From: Martinezella rhizogenes
Lineage (GTDB): Bacteria > Pseudomonadota > Alphaproteobacteria > Rhizobiales > Rhizobiaceae
Direction of reading: 5' to 3'
Length of the DNA: 64,000 bases
NCBI GenBank assembly: GCA_013322215.1
Contig: JAAMEZ010000047.1
Location: 248,001-312,000, forward strand
A program made the position numbers and the translations under genes. The notes under the pieces are model-generated. The model did no database searches. It worked only from the letters and a program-made list of their open reading frames with translations, and had not been told where the DNA came from. Shown here one piece after another: positions 1 to 7,405 of this stretch. The first letter of the stretch is position 1; the number at the start of each line of letters is the position of its first letter.

Positions 1-288
1 CCGGCGCAGATTGTCCGCCACCGAGAGCATGTCGCGGGCAAAGCTCGCCACGGAATAGGACTTTGCATCCTTCACATCGCGCTCGGTGCGGCGACGGAGG
101 TTGTCCATCTCTGCAGCGAGGCGAAGATAGCGATCGCGCAGTTCGCCGTTTTCGGCCTTCAGCAGCTCAACCGGATCTGGCTGAGACGGCTCGGCCGCAT
201 CCACGGTTTCCGCTGCATCCTGCGCGAAATCCGCTGACGTGTCGGCCGCCGTGGCGTCAGGTCCGGTTTTTGTTGTTTCGTCGGTCAT
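1..288 (-). CDS. grpE: GrpE nucleotide exchange factor for DnaK (N-terminal part)
   Basis: The visible 96 codons begin MTDETTKTGPDA and run off the left edge of the window. An acidic, low-complexity N-terminal tail (about residues 1-40) is followed by the long coiled-coil region typical of GrpE, with the motif LRLAAEMDNLRRRTERD at roughly residues 55-72. GrpE releases ADP from DnaK in the heat-shock chaperone cycle in the cytoplasm. hrcA lies upstream on the same strand, but an opposite-strand GFA-type gene separates the two. The C-terminal beta domain is outside the window. Confidence 0.93.
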   Translation of the reverse strand, partial: MTDETTKTGPDATAADTSADFAQDAAETVDAAEPSQPDPVELLKAENGELRDRYLRLAAEMDNLRRRTERDVKDAKSYSVASFARDMLSVADNLRR

Positions 289-503
289 GACGGTCTCCGA
301 ATTGCTTGGTCTTTGGATGTGCCCGATATCGAGGTTTGATCGGAAAAAATCAAGGCTTTGTCGAGAAGAACAGCCAATTCGCGGCTTTACGGCGGTGGCA
401 ATACCTCGCCCCGCTCCTGGCTACCGCTTATGACGTCGACTGTTCAGCCCTCCCTACCAGTGGTATGCTGAAATGCATCTCAGCACAGCGTGGGGTGACA
501 TCA

Positions 504-938
504 ATGTCTAATGGCAAATCCCTTTCAGGCAAGTGTTTCTGTGGCGCAGTGGAAATTACTGTTGATGGCGAGCCAATGGCGATGGGTTACTGTCATTGCG
601 ACTCCTGTCGGGAATGGTCGGCGGGACCGGTCAATGCCTTCTCGCTCTGGCCGCCGGAAGCCGTTCACGTCACCAGGGGCTCGGACAAGATCGGCAGCTA
701 TCAAAAGACCGAGAAGAGCGTGCGCAAGTGGTGCACGGTCTGCGGCGGTCATCTGCTGACCGAGCATCCGCCGTGGGGCGTCACCGATGTCTACGCCGCC
801 GTCCTGCCCGACCTCGATTTTCAGCCTGTCGTACACGTCAACTACGAGACGACCGTGCTGCACCTGAGCGACGGACTGCCGAAGCAGAAGGATTTTCCGG
901 CTGAGATGGGCGGATCGGGAGTCCTGCTTCCCGATTGA
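504..938 (+). CDS. GFA family (glutathione-dependent formaldehyde-activating-like) zinc protein
   Basis: This 144-residue protein has the cysteine pattern of the GFA/CENP-V fold. It has C11-x-C13 near the N-terminus, then C30-x-C32-x2-C35, then C77-x2-C80, which would bind structural and catalytic zinc. A longer frame is open upstream to 306, but ATG 504 follows a GGGGTGA sequence and coincides with the start of domain homology. Some family members bind glutathione; the substrate here cannot be told. It lies on the plus strand between hrcA and grpE, which are both on the minus strand. A second GFA gene is at 23581-23985. Confidence 0.85.
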   Translation: MSNGKSLSGKCFCGAVEITVDGEPMAMGYCHCDSCREWSAGPVNAFSLWPPEAVHVTRGSDKIGSYQKTEKSVRKWCTVCGGHLLTEHPPWGVTDVYAAVLPDLDFQPVVHVNYETTVLHLSDGLPKQKDFPAEMGGSGVLLPD

Positions 939-961
939 CCGCACCGGCTAAGATCTTCTCG

Positions 962-2086
962 TCACATCCCCGGCCGCGTCAGCCGCGAGATCAGCTGGGC
1001 CGTGTAATCGACCATGGGCACGATGCGCGCATAATTCAGCCGTGTCGGGCCGATGACGCCGACGGCACCAACGATGCGATCGTCCTCGTCGCGATAGGGC
1101 GCCACGATCAACGAGGAACCGGACAGCGAGAAGAGCTTGTTTTCCGAGCCGATGAAGATGCGCACGCCTGGTCCGCTTTCAGCGAGATTGAGGATCTCGA
1201 TCAGGCTGTCCTTCTTCTCCAGATCGTCGAAGAGTAGGCGCAGACGGTCCAGATCCTCCGCACCGCCGATTTCGGCGAGCAGATTGGAGTGACCTCGAAC
1301 GATAAGCTGTGTCGGCTTGCCGTCGTCATCGCCGCCGGACCAGACGGCAATGCCACGCTCAACCAGCTGATGCGAGAGGCTATCCAGCTCCTGGCGCACG
1401 CTTTCCTTGAGACTTTGCAACTGCCGCCGCAGTTCCGGCATCGTCTGGCCGGTCATATGGGCGTTGAGGAAATTGGCGGCTTCCGTCAGCTGTGACGATG
1501 TGGTGCCGGCCGGGAGCTCGATGATCCGGTTTTCGACCTGATCGTGATCGCCGACGAGCACGGCGAGCGCCTTGGTCGGCTCCAGCCGGATGAACTCCAC
1601 ATGCTTGAGAACCGGATCGCTCTTGGAGGTGATGACGAGCCCGGCACCGCGCGAAATGCCCGACAGCACCCGGCTTGCCTCCGACATCATCGATTCCACT
1701 GGCTGGTCGCGATTGCTGCCGCGCACCTGCCGATCGATATTGGCGCGGTCTTCGGCAGAGAGATCGCCGATCTGCATGAAGGCATCGACAAAGAAGCGCA
1801 AGCCTACCTGGGTCGGCAGGCGCCCGGCGCTCACATGCGGCGAATAGATAAGCCCCAGCTCTTCCAGATCGCTCATGACATTGCGCACCGAGGCCGGCGA
1901 CAAGGACATGGGCAACAGGCGCGAGAGATTGCGCGAACCCAATGGCTCGCCGCTTTCCAGGTAGCCTTCGACGATGCGGCGGAAGATTTCCTTGGAGCGT
2001 TCGTCCAGTGCAGCAATGACATCCGAGACCGACGATGTCGTGAATACCATTTCGCTGTCAGATCCATTCCGTTGAGCCTTAGCCAA
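962..2086 (-). CDS. hrcA: Heat-inducible transcription repressor HrcA
   Basis: The 374-residue product has an N-terminal winged-helix domain (about residues 20-90, with SGEPLGSRNLSR as the DNA-contact region), then the GAF-like and dimerisation regions of HrcA. HrcA represses groESL-type operons by binding CIRCE and depends on GroEL for activity. No CIRCE sequence (TTAGCACTC-N9-GAGTGCTAA) was found around this gene. An internal ATG at 2050 (MVFTTSSV) would give 362 residues, close to the usual rhizobial length, so the start is uncertain. It is divergent from rph across about 136 bp. Confidence 0.95.
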   Translation of the reverse strand: MAKAQRNGSDSEMVFTTSSVSDVIAALDERSKEIFRRIVEGYLESGEPLGSRNLSRLLPMSLSPASVRNVMSDLEELGLIYSPHVSAGRLPTQVGLRFFVDAFMQIGDLSAEDRANIDRQVRGSNRDQPVESMMSEASRVLSGISRGAGLVITSKSDPVLKHVEFIRLEPTKALAVLVGDHDQVENRIIELPAGTTSSQLTEAANFLNAHMTGQTMPELRRQLQSLKESVRQELDSLSHQLVERGIAVWSGGDDDGKPTQLIVRGHSNLLAEIGGAEDLDRLRLLFDDLEKKDSLIEILNLAESGPGVRIFIGSENKLFSLSGSSLIVAPYRDEDDRIVGAVGVIGPTRLNYARIVPMVDYTAQLISRLTRPGM

Positions 2087-2222
2087 AATATAATCATTCA
2101 GTTAGCAATGGCAAAAGGGAAAAATGTCGCCATGGCTGCCGAGGGGCTTTGCAGCCTGCTTTTCCTTTGCAAAAGCGGCCTGTGGGTCGTAGAAGCGGTC
2201 AACGAACATTCAGGAGAGTGGA

Positions 2223-2939
2223 ATGCGGCCTTCAGGCAGAAAAACCGACCAGATGCGCAAGGTGTCGTTCGAGCGCAATTTTTCCAAGCACGCGGAAGGC
2301 TCCTGCCTGGTGAAATTCGGCGATACGCATGTGCTCTGCACGGCAAGCCTGGAAGACAAGACGCCGCCATGGCTGCGCAACAGCGGCAAGGGCTGGGTCA
2401 CGGCCGAATACGGCATGCTGCCGCGCGCGACCGGCGAGCGCATGAAGCGCGAAGCTGCCGCCGGCAAGCAGGGCGGCCGCACGCAGGAAATCCAGCGCCT
2501 TATCGGCCGGTCGCTGCGCGCCGTCGTCGACCTCAAGGAATTGGGCGAGCGCCAGATCACCGTCGACTGCGACGTCATCCAGGCCGATGGCGGCACGCGC
2601 ACGGCCTCGATCACCGGCGGCTGGATCGCGCTTTACGACTGCCTGAAGTGGATGGAAAGCCGCAACATGGTCAAGGTCGAGCGCGTGCTGAAGGATCACA
2701 TCGCCGCCATCTCCTGCGGTATCTTCGCCAACCAGCCTGTTATCGATCTCGACTACCTTGAGGATTCCTCGGCCGAAACCGACGCCAATTTCGTCATGAC
2801 GGGCAAGGGCGGCATCGTCGAGATTCAGGGAACGGCCGAAGGCGCCCCCTTCAGCGAAGAGGAATTCGCCACGCTGATGCATCTCGCCAAGAACGGCATC
2901 GCCGAGCTGGTGGAGCTGCAGAAGCAGGCTATCGCCTGA
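2223..2939 (+). CDS. rph: Ribonuclease PH
   Basis: This is a full-length 238-residue RNase PH, a phosphorolytic 3'-5' exoribonuclease that trims tRNA 3' ends as a hexameric ring. It opens MRPSGRKTDQMRKVSFERNF and carries the conserved GRTQEIQRLIGRSLR region (residues about 87-101) and a DCDVIQADGGTRTASITG segment that forms the phosphate and active-site region. An AGGAG ribosome-binding site lies about 7 nt before the ATG. It is the first gene of an apparent co-oriented run rph, VOC protein, rdgB, hemW with short gaps. Confidence 0.97.
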   Translation: MRPSGRKTDQMRKVSFERNFSKHAEGSCLVKFGDTHVLCTASLEDKTPPWLRNSGKGWVTAEYGMLPRATGERMKREAAAGKQGGRTQEIQRLIGRSLRAVVDLKELGERQITVDCDVIQADGGTRTASITGGWIALYDCLKWMESRNMVKVERVLKDHIAAISCGIFANQPVIDLDYLEDSSAETDANFVMTGKGGIVEIQGTAEGAPFSEEEFATLMHLAKNGIAELVELQKQAIA

Positions 2940-2949
2940 GGATATTTGA

Positions 2950-3366
2950 ATGGCTGACCCGGCCCTCGCAGGCGTCCTTGAAACCGCGCTCTATGCGGAC
3001 GATCTCGATGCGGCCGAGGCCTTCTATGGCGGCATACTCGGGTTACAGAAGATTTCGCGTGGTGGCAACCGCCATGTCTTCTATCGCTGCGGGCCGGGCG
3101 TGCTCCTGATCTTCAACAGCGACGAAACCGTCAAGCCGCATGAGCCGGGTGCCCTGCCCGTGCCGCCGCATGGCATGAAGGGGCAGGGGCATGTCTGCTT
3201 CCGCGTCGATGGCAACGAGATCGAAGCCATGGCGCAGAAGCTGAAGGTTGCCGGCGTCGATATCGAAGCCGATTTTCACTGGCCGAATGGCGGCCGATCG
3301 ATCTATTTCCGCGATCCGGCCGGCAACAGCCTGGAATGCGCCGAACCCCGCATCTGGGGCCTATGA
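2950..3366 (+). CDS. VOC (glyoxalase/bleomycin resistance) superfamily protein
   Basis: The 138-residue product is a single vicinal-oxygen-chelate module pair. An N-terminal half begins ETALYADDLDAAEAFYGG, and a C-terminal half contains GHVCFRV, RSIYFRDPAGNSLECAEP, the usual final strand with an E metal ligand. It starts 10 bp after the rph stop with GAGG upstream, so it is very probably in the same transcript. The substrate cannot be read from the sequence; family members include glyoxalases, dioxygenases and antibiotic-binding proteins. Confidence 0.85.
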   Translation: MADPALAGVLETALYADDLDAAEAFYGGILGLQKISRGGNRHVFYRCGPGVLLIFNSDETVKPHEPGALPVPPHGMKGQGHVCFRVDGNEIEAMAQKLKVAGVDIEADFHWPNGGRSIYFRDPAGNSLECAEPRIWGL

Positions 3367-3377
3367 CAGGACAGCAC

Positions 3378-4022
3378 ATGCGCAAGCTCGATACGAAGAC
3401 CATCGTCGTTGCCAGCCACAATGCCGGCAAGATCCAGGAAATTCGCGATCTGATAGGCCCGCTCGGCTTTGCTGCCAAGTCTGCCGCGGATCTCAACTTC
3501 ATCGAGCCGGACGAGACGGGCACGACTTTCGAGGAAAATGCGACGATCAAGGCGCTTGCCTCCGCCAATGCCTCCGGCCTGCCGGCTCTGTCAGACGATT
3601 CCGGCCTGGTCATCGATGCGCTCGGCGGCGATCCTGGCGTCTATACCGCCAACTGGGCTGAAACGGCCGACGGCACGCGCGACTTCGCCATGGCGATGCA
3701 GAAGGTCGAGACCGCCCTGGAGAAGGCTGGCGCCACGTCGCCGCAGAACCGCACGGCCCGCTTCGTCAGCGTGCTCTGCCTTGCCTGGCCGGACGGGCAT
3801 ACCGAGCTTTTCCGCGGTGAAGTCGAAGGCACCGTCGTCTGGCCGCCGCGCGGCAGCCAAGGCTTCGGCTACGATCCTGTCTTCCAGCCGCAGGGGTACG
3901 AGACCACGTTCGGCGAAATGAGCGCCGAACAGAAGCATGGCTGGAAGCCAGGCAATGAGCAGGCGCTTTCGCATCGTGCCCGCGCCTTCAAGATCTTTGT
4001 CGAAACCTGCCTGGAGGCATAG
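3378..4022 (+). CDS. rdgB: XTP/dITP pyrophosphatase (non-canonical purine NTP)
   Basis: The 214-residue RdgB/HAM1 homologue hydrolyses ITP, dITP and XTP to monophosphates and so keeps deaminated purines out of nucleic acids. It has the N-terminal SHNAGKIQEIRDL motif, FEENATIKALASANASGLPALSDDSGL, and GSQGFGYDPVFQP near the C-terminus. ATG 3378 (MRKLDTKTIVV) is preferred to in-frame upstream starts at 3336 and 3363, because it gives the usual family length. The true start lies 12 bp after the VOC gene. Confidence 0.96.
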   Translation: MRKLDTKTIVVASHNAGKIQEIRDLIGPLGFAAKSAADLNFIEPDETGTTFEENATIKALASANASGLPALSDDSGLVIDALGGDPGVYTANWAETADGTRDFAMAMQKVETALEKAGATSPQNRTARFVSVLCLAWPDGHTELFRGEVEGTVVWPPRGSQGFGYDPVFQPQGYETTFGEMSAEQKHGWKPGNEQALSHRARAFKIFVETCLEA

Positions 4023-4031
4023 GCTAACCCC

Positions 4032-5234
4032 GTGGAAGTCGTAGATACCGAGGATCTGATGCGCGGGGCGCAATTGCTGCCCGATACCGGCGAACCCGGT
4101 TTCGGCGTCTATGTGCATTGGCCCTTCTGCGCAGCCAAGTGTCCCTACTGCGATTTCAACAGCCATGTCCGCCATCAGCCTGTCGATCAGGAGCGTTTCG
4201 CCGCCGCCTTTTTGAAGGAAATGGCGACGATGCGGATGATCAGCGGCCCGAAGACCGTGACCAGCGTCTTCCTCGGCGGCGGCACGCCTTCGCTGATGAA
4301 GCCGGAGACAGTCGGCGCGATCCTCGACGGCATTGCCAAGACCTGGCATGTGCCTGACGGTATCGAGATCACCATGGAGGCCAATCCGTCCAGCGTCGAG
4401 GCGGAACGCTTTCGCGGCTATCGCGCCGCCGGGGTCAACCGCGTGTCGATGGGCGTGCAGGCGCTGAACGACCGCGACCTGAAGTTCCTCGGCCGCCTGC
4501 ACGATGTCGCCGACGCACTGAAGGCCATCAAACTGGCGCGCGAAATCTTCCCGCGCATGTCCTTCGATCTCATCTATGCCCGCCCGAACCAGACGGTCGA
4601 GGAATGGGAACGCGAGCTGAGGCAAGCGATCTCCTATGCAGTCGACCATCTCTCGCTTTACCAGCTGACGATCGAGGAAGGCACGCCCTTCTACGGCCTG
4701 CACAAGGCCGGAAAGCTGATCGTACCTGATGGCGATCAATCGGCGCTGCTCTATGAGGCGACACAAGAGCTCACCGAGCGCGAAGGCATGCCAGCCTATG
4801 AGGTCTCCAATCACGCGCGGCCCGGCGCCGAAAGCCGGCATAACCTCACCTACTGGCGCTATGGCGACTATGCAGGGATCGGCCCCGGCGCCCATGGCCG
4901 CCTGACTCGCGGCCCGCAGAAGCTCGCGACGGCGACGGAGCGCAAGCCGGAAAGCTGGCTTGAGATGGTCGAGCGCGACGGGCACGGCATGGTCGACCAG
5001 GAAATGCTTGGGTTCGATGAGCAGGCCGACGAATTGCTGCTGATGGGCCTGCGGCTGCGGGAAGGCGTCGATCTCGCCCGCTGGCAGCAGCTTTCCGGCC
5101 GCGACCCGGATCCGCAGCGCGAGGCGTTTTTACTGGAACACGGTTTCATAGAGCGGATTGGCAATTCCCGCCTGCGCTGCACGCCGGCGGGAATGCTGGT
5201 TCTCGACTCGGTCGTCGCCGATCTCGCTTGTTAA
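4032..5234 (+). CDS. hemW: HemW-like radical SAM protein (heme chaperone, formerly HemN-like)
   Basis: The product is 400 residues from GTG 4032; ATG 4059 is an alternative. It has the radical-SAM cluster C33-x3-C37-x2-C40 in VHWPFCAAKCPYCDF, followed by LGGGTPSLM and EANPSS motifs and the MGVQALNDRDLKFLGRLHD region of the HemW/HemN family. HemW binds heme and an iron-sulfur cluster and is thought to insert heme into respiratory proteins. True HemN oxidases usually carry an extra N-terminal segment that is not seen here. It ends the rph-rdgB run and is followed within 2 bp by a long inverted repeat. Confidence 0.92.
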   Translation: MEVVDTEDLMRGAQLLPDTGEPGFGVYVHWPFCAAKCPYCDFNSHVRHQPVDQERFAAAFLKEMATMRMISGPKTVTSVFLGGGTPSLMKPETVGAILDGIAKTWHVPDGIEITMEANPSSVEAERFRGYRAAGVNRVSMGVQALNDRDLKFLGRLHDVADALKAIKLAREIFPRMSFDLIYARPNQTVEEWERELRQAISYAVDHLSLYQLTIEEGTPFYGLHKAGKLIVPDGDQSALLYEATQELTEREGMPAYEVSNHARPGAESRHNLTYWRYGDYAGIGPGAHGRLTRGPQKLATATERKPESWLEMVERDGHGMVDQEMLGFDEQADELLLMGLRLREGVDLARWQQLSGRDPDPQREAFLLEHGFIERIGNSRLRCTPAGMLVLDSVVADLAC

Positions 5235-5235
5235 T

Positions 5236-5374
5236 CACCTTCCCCTTGAGGGGGAGGTCGCCGCGAAGCGGCGGGTGGGGGTGACCTCCGTGGGTACACT
5301 ATGATGTCTCGGGTAATACCGAGATCACCCCACCCCGGCACTACGTGCCGACCCTCCCCCTCAAGGGGAGGGTG
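5236..5374. repeat. Long intergenic inverted repeat, RIME-like
   Basis: The left part (5236-5292) and the right part (5317-5374) are near-perfect inverted copies of each other, including CCCCTTGAGGGGGAGG and its complement, with inner sub-palindromes CGCCGCGAAGCGGCG and GGCACTACGTGCC. It resembles the Rhizobium intergenic mosaic elements described in Sinorhizobium, though the exact family is not verified. It sits between the convergent hemW and DMT genes and could act as a bidirectional terminator. It supplies the last ten codons and stop of the DMT gene. Confidence 0.85.
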
Positions 5375-6264
5375 AACAACCTCCCATCGATTGCCGCCAG
5401 GCCGACCGCGATCAGCGCCATGCCGACGAAATGCTTCGGCTGCAGGCTCTCGCCAAGGATGAGCGCACCCAGCAGGATCGCGCTGACGGGGATGAGGAAG
5501 GTCACCAGCATCAGGTTGGTGGCGCCGGCCGTCGCAAGGATGCGGAAGAACAGCACATAGGCGATGGCGGTCGACAGGATCGCCAGACCGGCCAGCGCCA
5601 GCCAGGCCTCGGTCGAGGGCATTGCCAGCGTCCAGGGACGGTCGACGAAGAGCGCGATCGGCAGAAGCAGTATCGCCGAGCCCGTCACCTGACCGGCGGC
5701 AGGAATGATCGGCGCCAGGCCCATGCGGCGGAAACGGCGGCCGAATATGCCGGCCAGCGAATAGGTGAAAGCCGCGCCCAGAACGGCGAGCTGCGCCAGC
5801 ACGTTGGAACCGAGGCTTGCAAGCACCGAAGGGCCGATCATCAGGGCGACGCCGGCAAAGCCGACGATGACGCCGATCAGGCGATTGCCGGTCATCTTCT
5901 CATCCTGTGTCAGAAAATGCGCGACGACGACGGCAAAGAGCGGCGTGGTGGCGTTGAGGATCGAGGCAAGGCCGCTCGCAATATGCGTCTGGCCCCAGAC
6001 GATCAACAGGAACGGAATGACATTGTTGAGGAAGCCCATGGCGAAGAAGGCAAGCCAGGTTTTGCGGTCTCTCGGCATGGACTGCCCGGTGGCACGCACG
6101 ATGACATGCAGGGCAATGGCGGCGATCGCGACACGCGCGGCGACGATGGTGAAGGGCGGAAGTTCGCGCACCAGAATGCCGTTGAACAGGAAAGAGCCAC
6201 CCCAAAGAATGGACAGACCCACCAGCATGCTCCATTCGACCGCGCCCATGGATTTCTGTGACAT
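5341..6264 (-). CDS. DMT superfamily (EamA) transporter
   Basis: This 307-residue inner-membrane protein has two EamA repeats and about ten hydrophobic helices. It begins MSQKSMGAVEWSMLVGLSIL and contains GGSFLFN and LNATTPLFAVVVAHFL, features of drug/metabolite exporters. A GGAG site lies 8 nt before the ATG. It is divergent from a LysR gene with an inverted repeat between them, which suggests regulation by that LysR. The C-terminal TLPLRGRVGT is encoded by the intergenic inverted repeat and is not part of the transporter fold. The substrate is unknown. Confidence 0.9.
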   Translation of the reverse strand: MSQKSMGAVEWSMLVGLSILWGGSFLFNGILVRELPPFTIVAARVAIAAIALHVIVRATGQSMPRDRKTWLAFFAMGFLNNVIPFLLIVWGQTHIASGLASILNATTPLFAVVVAHFLTQDEKMTGNRLIGVIVGFAGVALMIGPSVLASLGSNVLAQLAVLGAAFTYSLAGIFGRRFRRMGLAPIIPAAGQVTGSAILLLPIALFVDRPWTLAMPSTEAWLALAGLAILSTAIAYVLFFRILATAGATNLMLVTFLIPVSAILLGALILGESLQPKHFVGMALIAVGLAAIDGRLFTLPLRGRVGT

Positions 6265-6315
6265 GAGATCATCTCCAGCATCTTGCTGATTGAGTTTTAC
6301 TTACTGATGGTGTGA

Positions 6316-6360
6316 CGCGAGATCATTGCCATCAATCAGATTTATTGCAATAATCTCGCG
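6316..6360. promoter_or_regulatory. Inverted repeat, candidate LysR operator
   Basis: CGCGAGATCATTGC (6316-6329) and GCAATAATCTCGCG (6347-6360) form 14-bp inverted arms with a single mismatch, spaced 17 bp apart. The site lies between the divergent DMT (5341-6264) and LysR (6421-7317) genes. Its location and spacing suit a LysR-type regulatory site; binding is inferred. Confidence 0.55.
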
Positions 6361-6420
6361 ATACCGAGGCTCTGGCAAACGAGTCTTTTTCGGATCATGA
6401 TTTAGCTGAGCTCAATCATC

Positions 6421-7317
6421 ATGGATCAACTGCCATCCCTTTCGGCGCTGCGCGCCTTCGAAGCCTCCGCCCGGCACCTCAGCATGACGCTGGCGGCAAA
6501 CGAGCTGCATGTGACGCCAGGCGCGATCAGCCTGCAGATCCGCGACCTCGAAAGCGCGCTTGGCGTGCGCCTTTTCGAGCGGCGCGCCCGCAGCCTTGCG
6601 CTAACGACAGATGGGGCCGAATATTTCGCGACGATGCGAACGGCCTTCCGCCTTATCCGCGAGGCGACAGCTACACTGGCGATGCGCTCCAAGGATACGG
6701 TGCTGACCCTTACCTGCACGGCCGGCTTTGCCACGCATTGGCTGGTGCCGCGGCTGCGACGCTTTGAGGAGGCGCATCCCGATATCGATCTGCGCATCAG
6801 CGCGTCCTATCGCATGATGGATTTCCAGCGGGATGGGATCGACATTGCCATTCGCCACGGCCTCGGCGGCTACGAGGGGCTGGCAAGCGAGAGATTTCTC
6901 GATGACGAATATGTTCCGGTCTGTACGCCGGAGATGGCGTCAGCACTCGGCCCCTCCCCTGCGGTCGACGATCTCGCCACCCTGACGTTGATCCACGATG
7001 TCTATCGGCGCGACTGGGAGCTCTGGCTGCGGGCCGTCGGGGCAACGCGGGTGGACGCCATGCACGGGCCGGTCTTCACCGACGGCATGGGCGCCTACCA
7101 CGCCATGAAAGCTGGGCTCGGCGTCGCACTGATGCGCCGCTCCTTTGTCGAGCAGGAACTGGCTGACGGCACGCTCGTTGCGCCCTTCCCGACCGGATTT
7201 GCGAGCGCACTCGCCTACCATCTCGTTTATCAGCCGGGTGCGCTGGAAAGGCCGGCGATCGCGGCGCTGCGGGCCTGGCTGTTTTCCGAGGTCTCGCGCA
7301 CCACGCCGCCGGCATAG
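6421..7317 (+). CDS. LysR family transcriptional regulator, GcvA-like
   Basis: The 298-residue protein has an N-terminal winged helix-turn-helix (MDQLPSLSALRAFEASARHL, then AANELHVTPGAISLQIRDLE at residues about 28-47), and a LysR substrate-binding domain from about residue 90. The start MDQLPSLSALRAFEA and the internal pattern match the GcvA-like subfamily. It is divergent from the DMT exporter, so a local regulator-exporter pair is likely. The effector is unknown. Confidence 0.9.
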   Translation: MDQLPSLSALRAFEASARHLSMTLAANELHVTPGAISLQIRDLESALGVRLFERRARSLALTTDGAEYFATMRTAFRLIREATATLAMRSKDTVLTLTCTAGFATHWLVPRLRRFEEAHPDIDLRISASYRMMDFQRDGIDIAIRHGLGGYEGLASERFLDDEYVPVCTPEMASALGPSPAVDDLATLTLIHDVYRRDWELWLRAVGATRVDAMHGPVFTDGMGAYHAMKAGLGVALMRRSFVEQELADGTLVAPFPTGFASALAYHLVYQPGALERPAIAALRAWLFSEVSRTTPPA

Positions 7318-7352
7318 GCGTACTTTATCTCGGATTATTATCCCAAAAGGAA

Positions 7353-7376
7353 ACGGCCGGCGATCAAGCCGGCCGT
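7353..7376. terminator. Bidirectional terminator hairpin between LysR and dnaA
   Basis: ACGGCCGGC (7353-7361) and GCCGGCCGT (7368-7376) form a perfect 9-bp stem with a 6-nt loop. It lies in the 88-bp gap between the convergent LysR and dnaA stops. On the minus strand it is followed by TTCCTTTT, so it could end dnaA transcripts. Confidence 0.7.
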
Positions 7377-7405
7377 AAACTATGTGGTGAAGCCGATCGC
7401 TCGGT

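Noticed and set aside
2087..2222. CIRCE operator upstream of hrcA
   Set aside because: No TTAGCACTC-N9-GAGTGCTAA or close match is present in the hrcA-rph gap.
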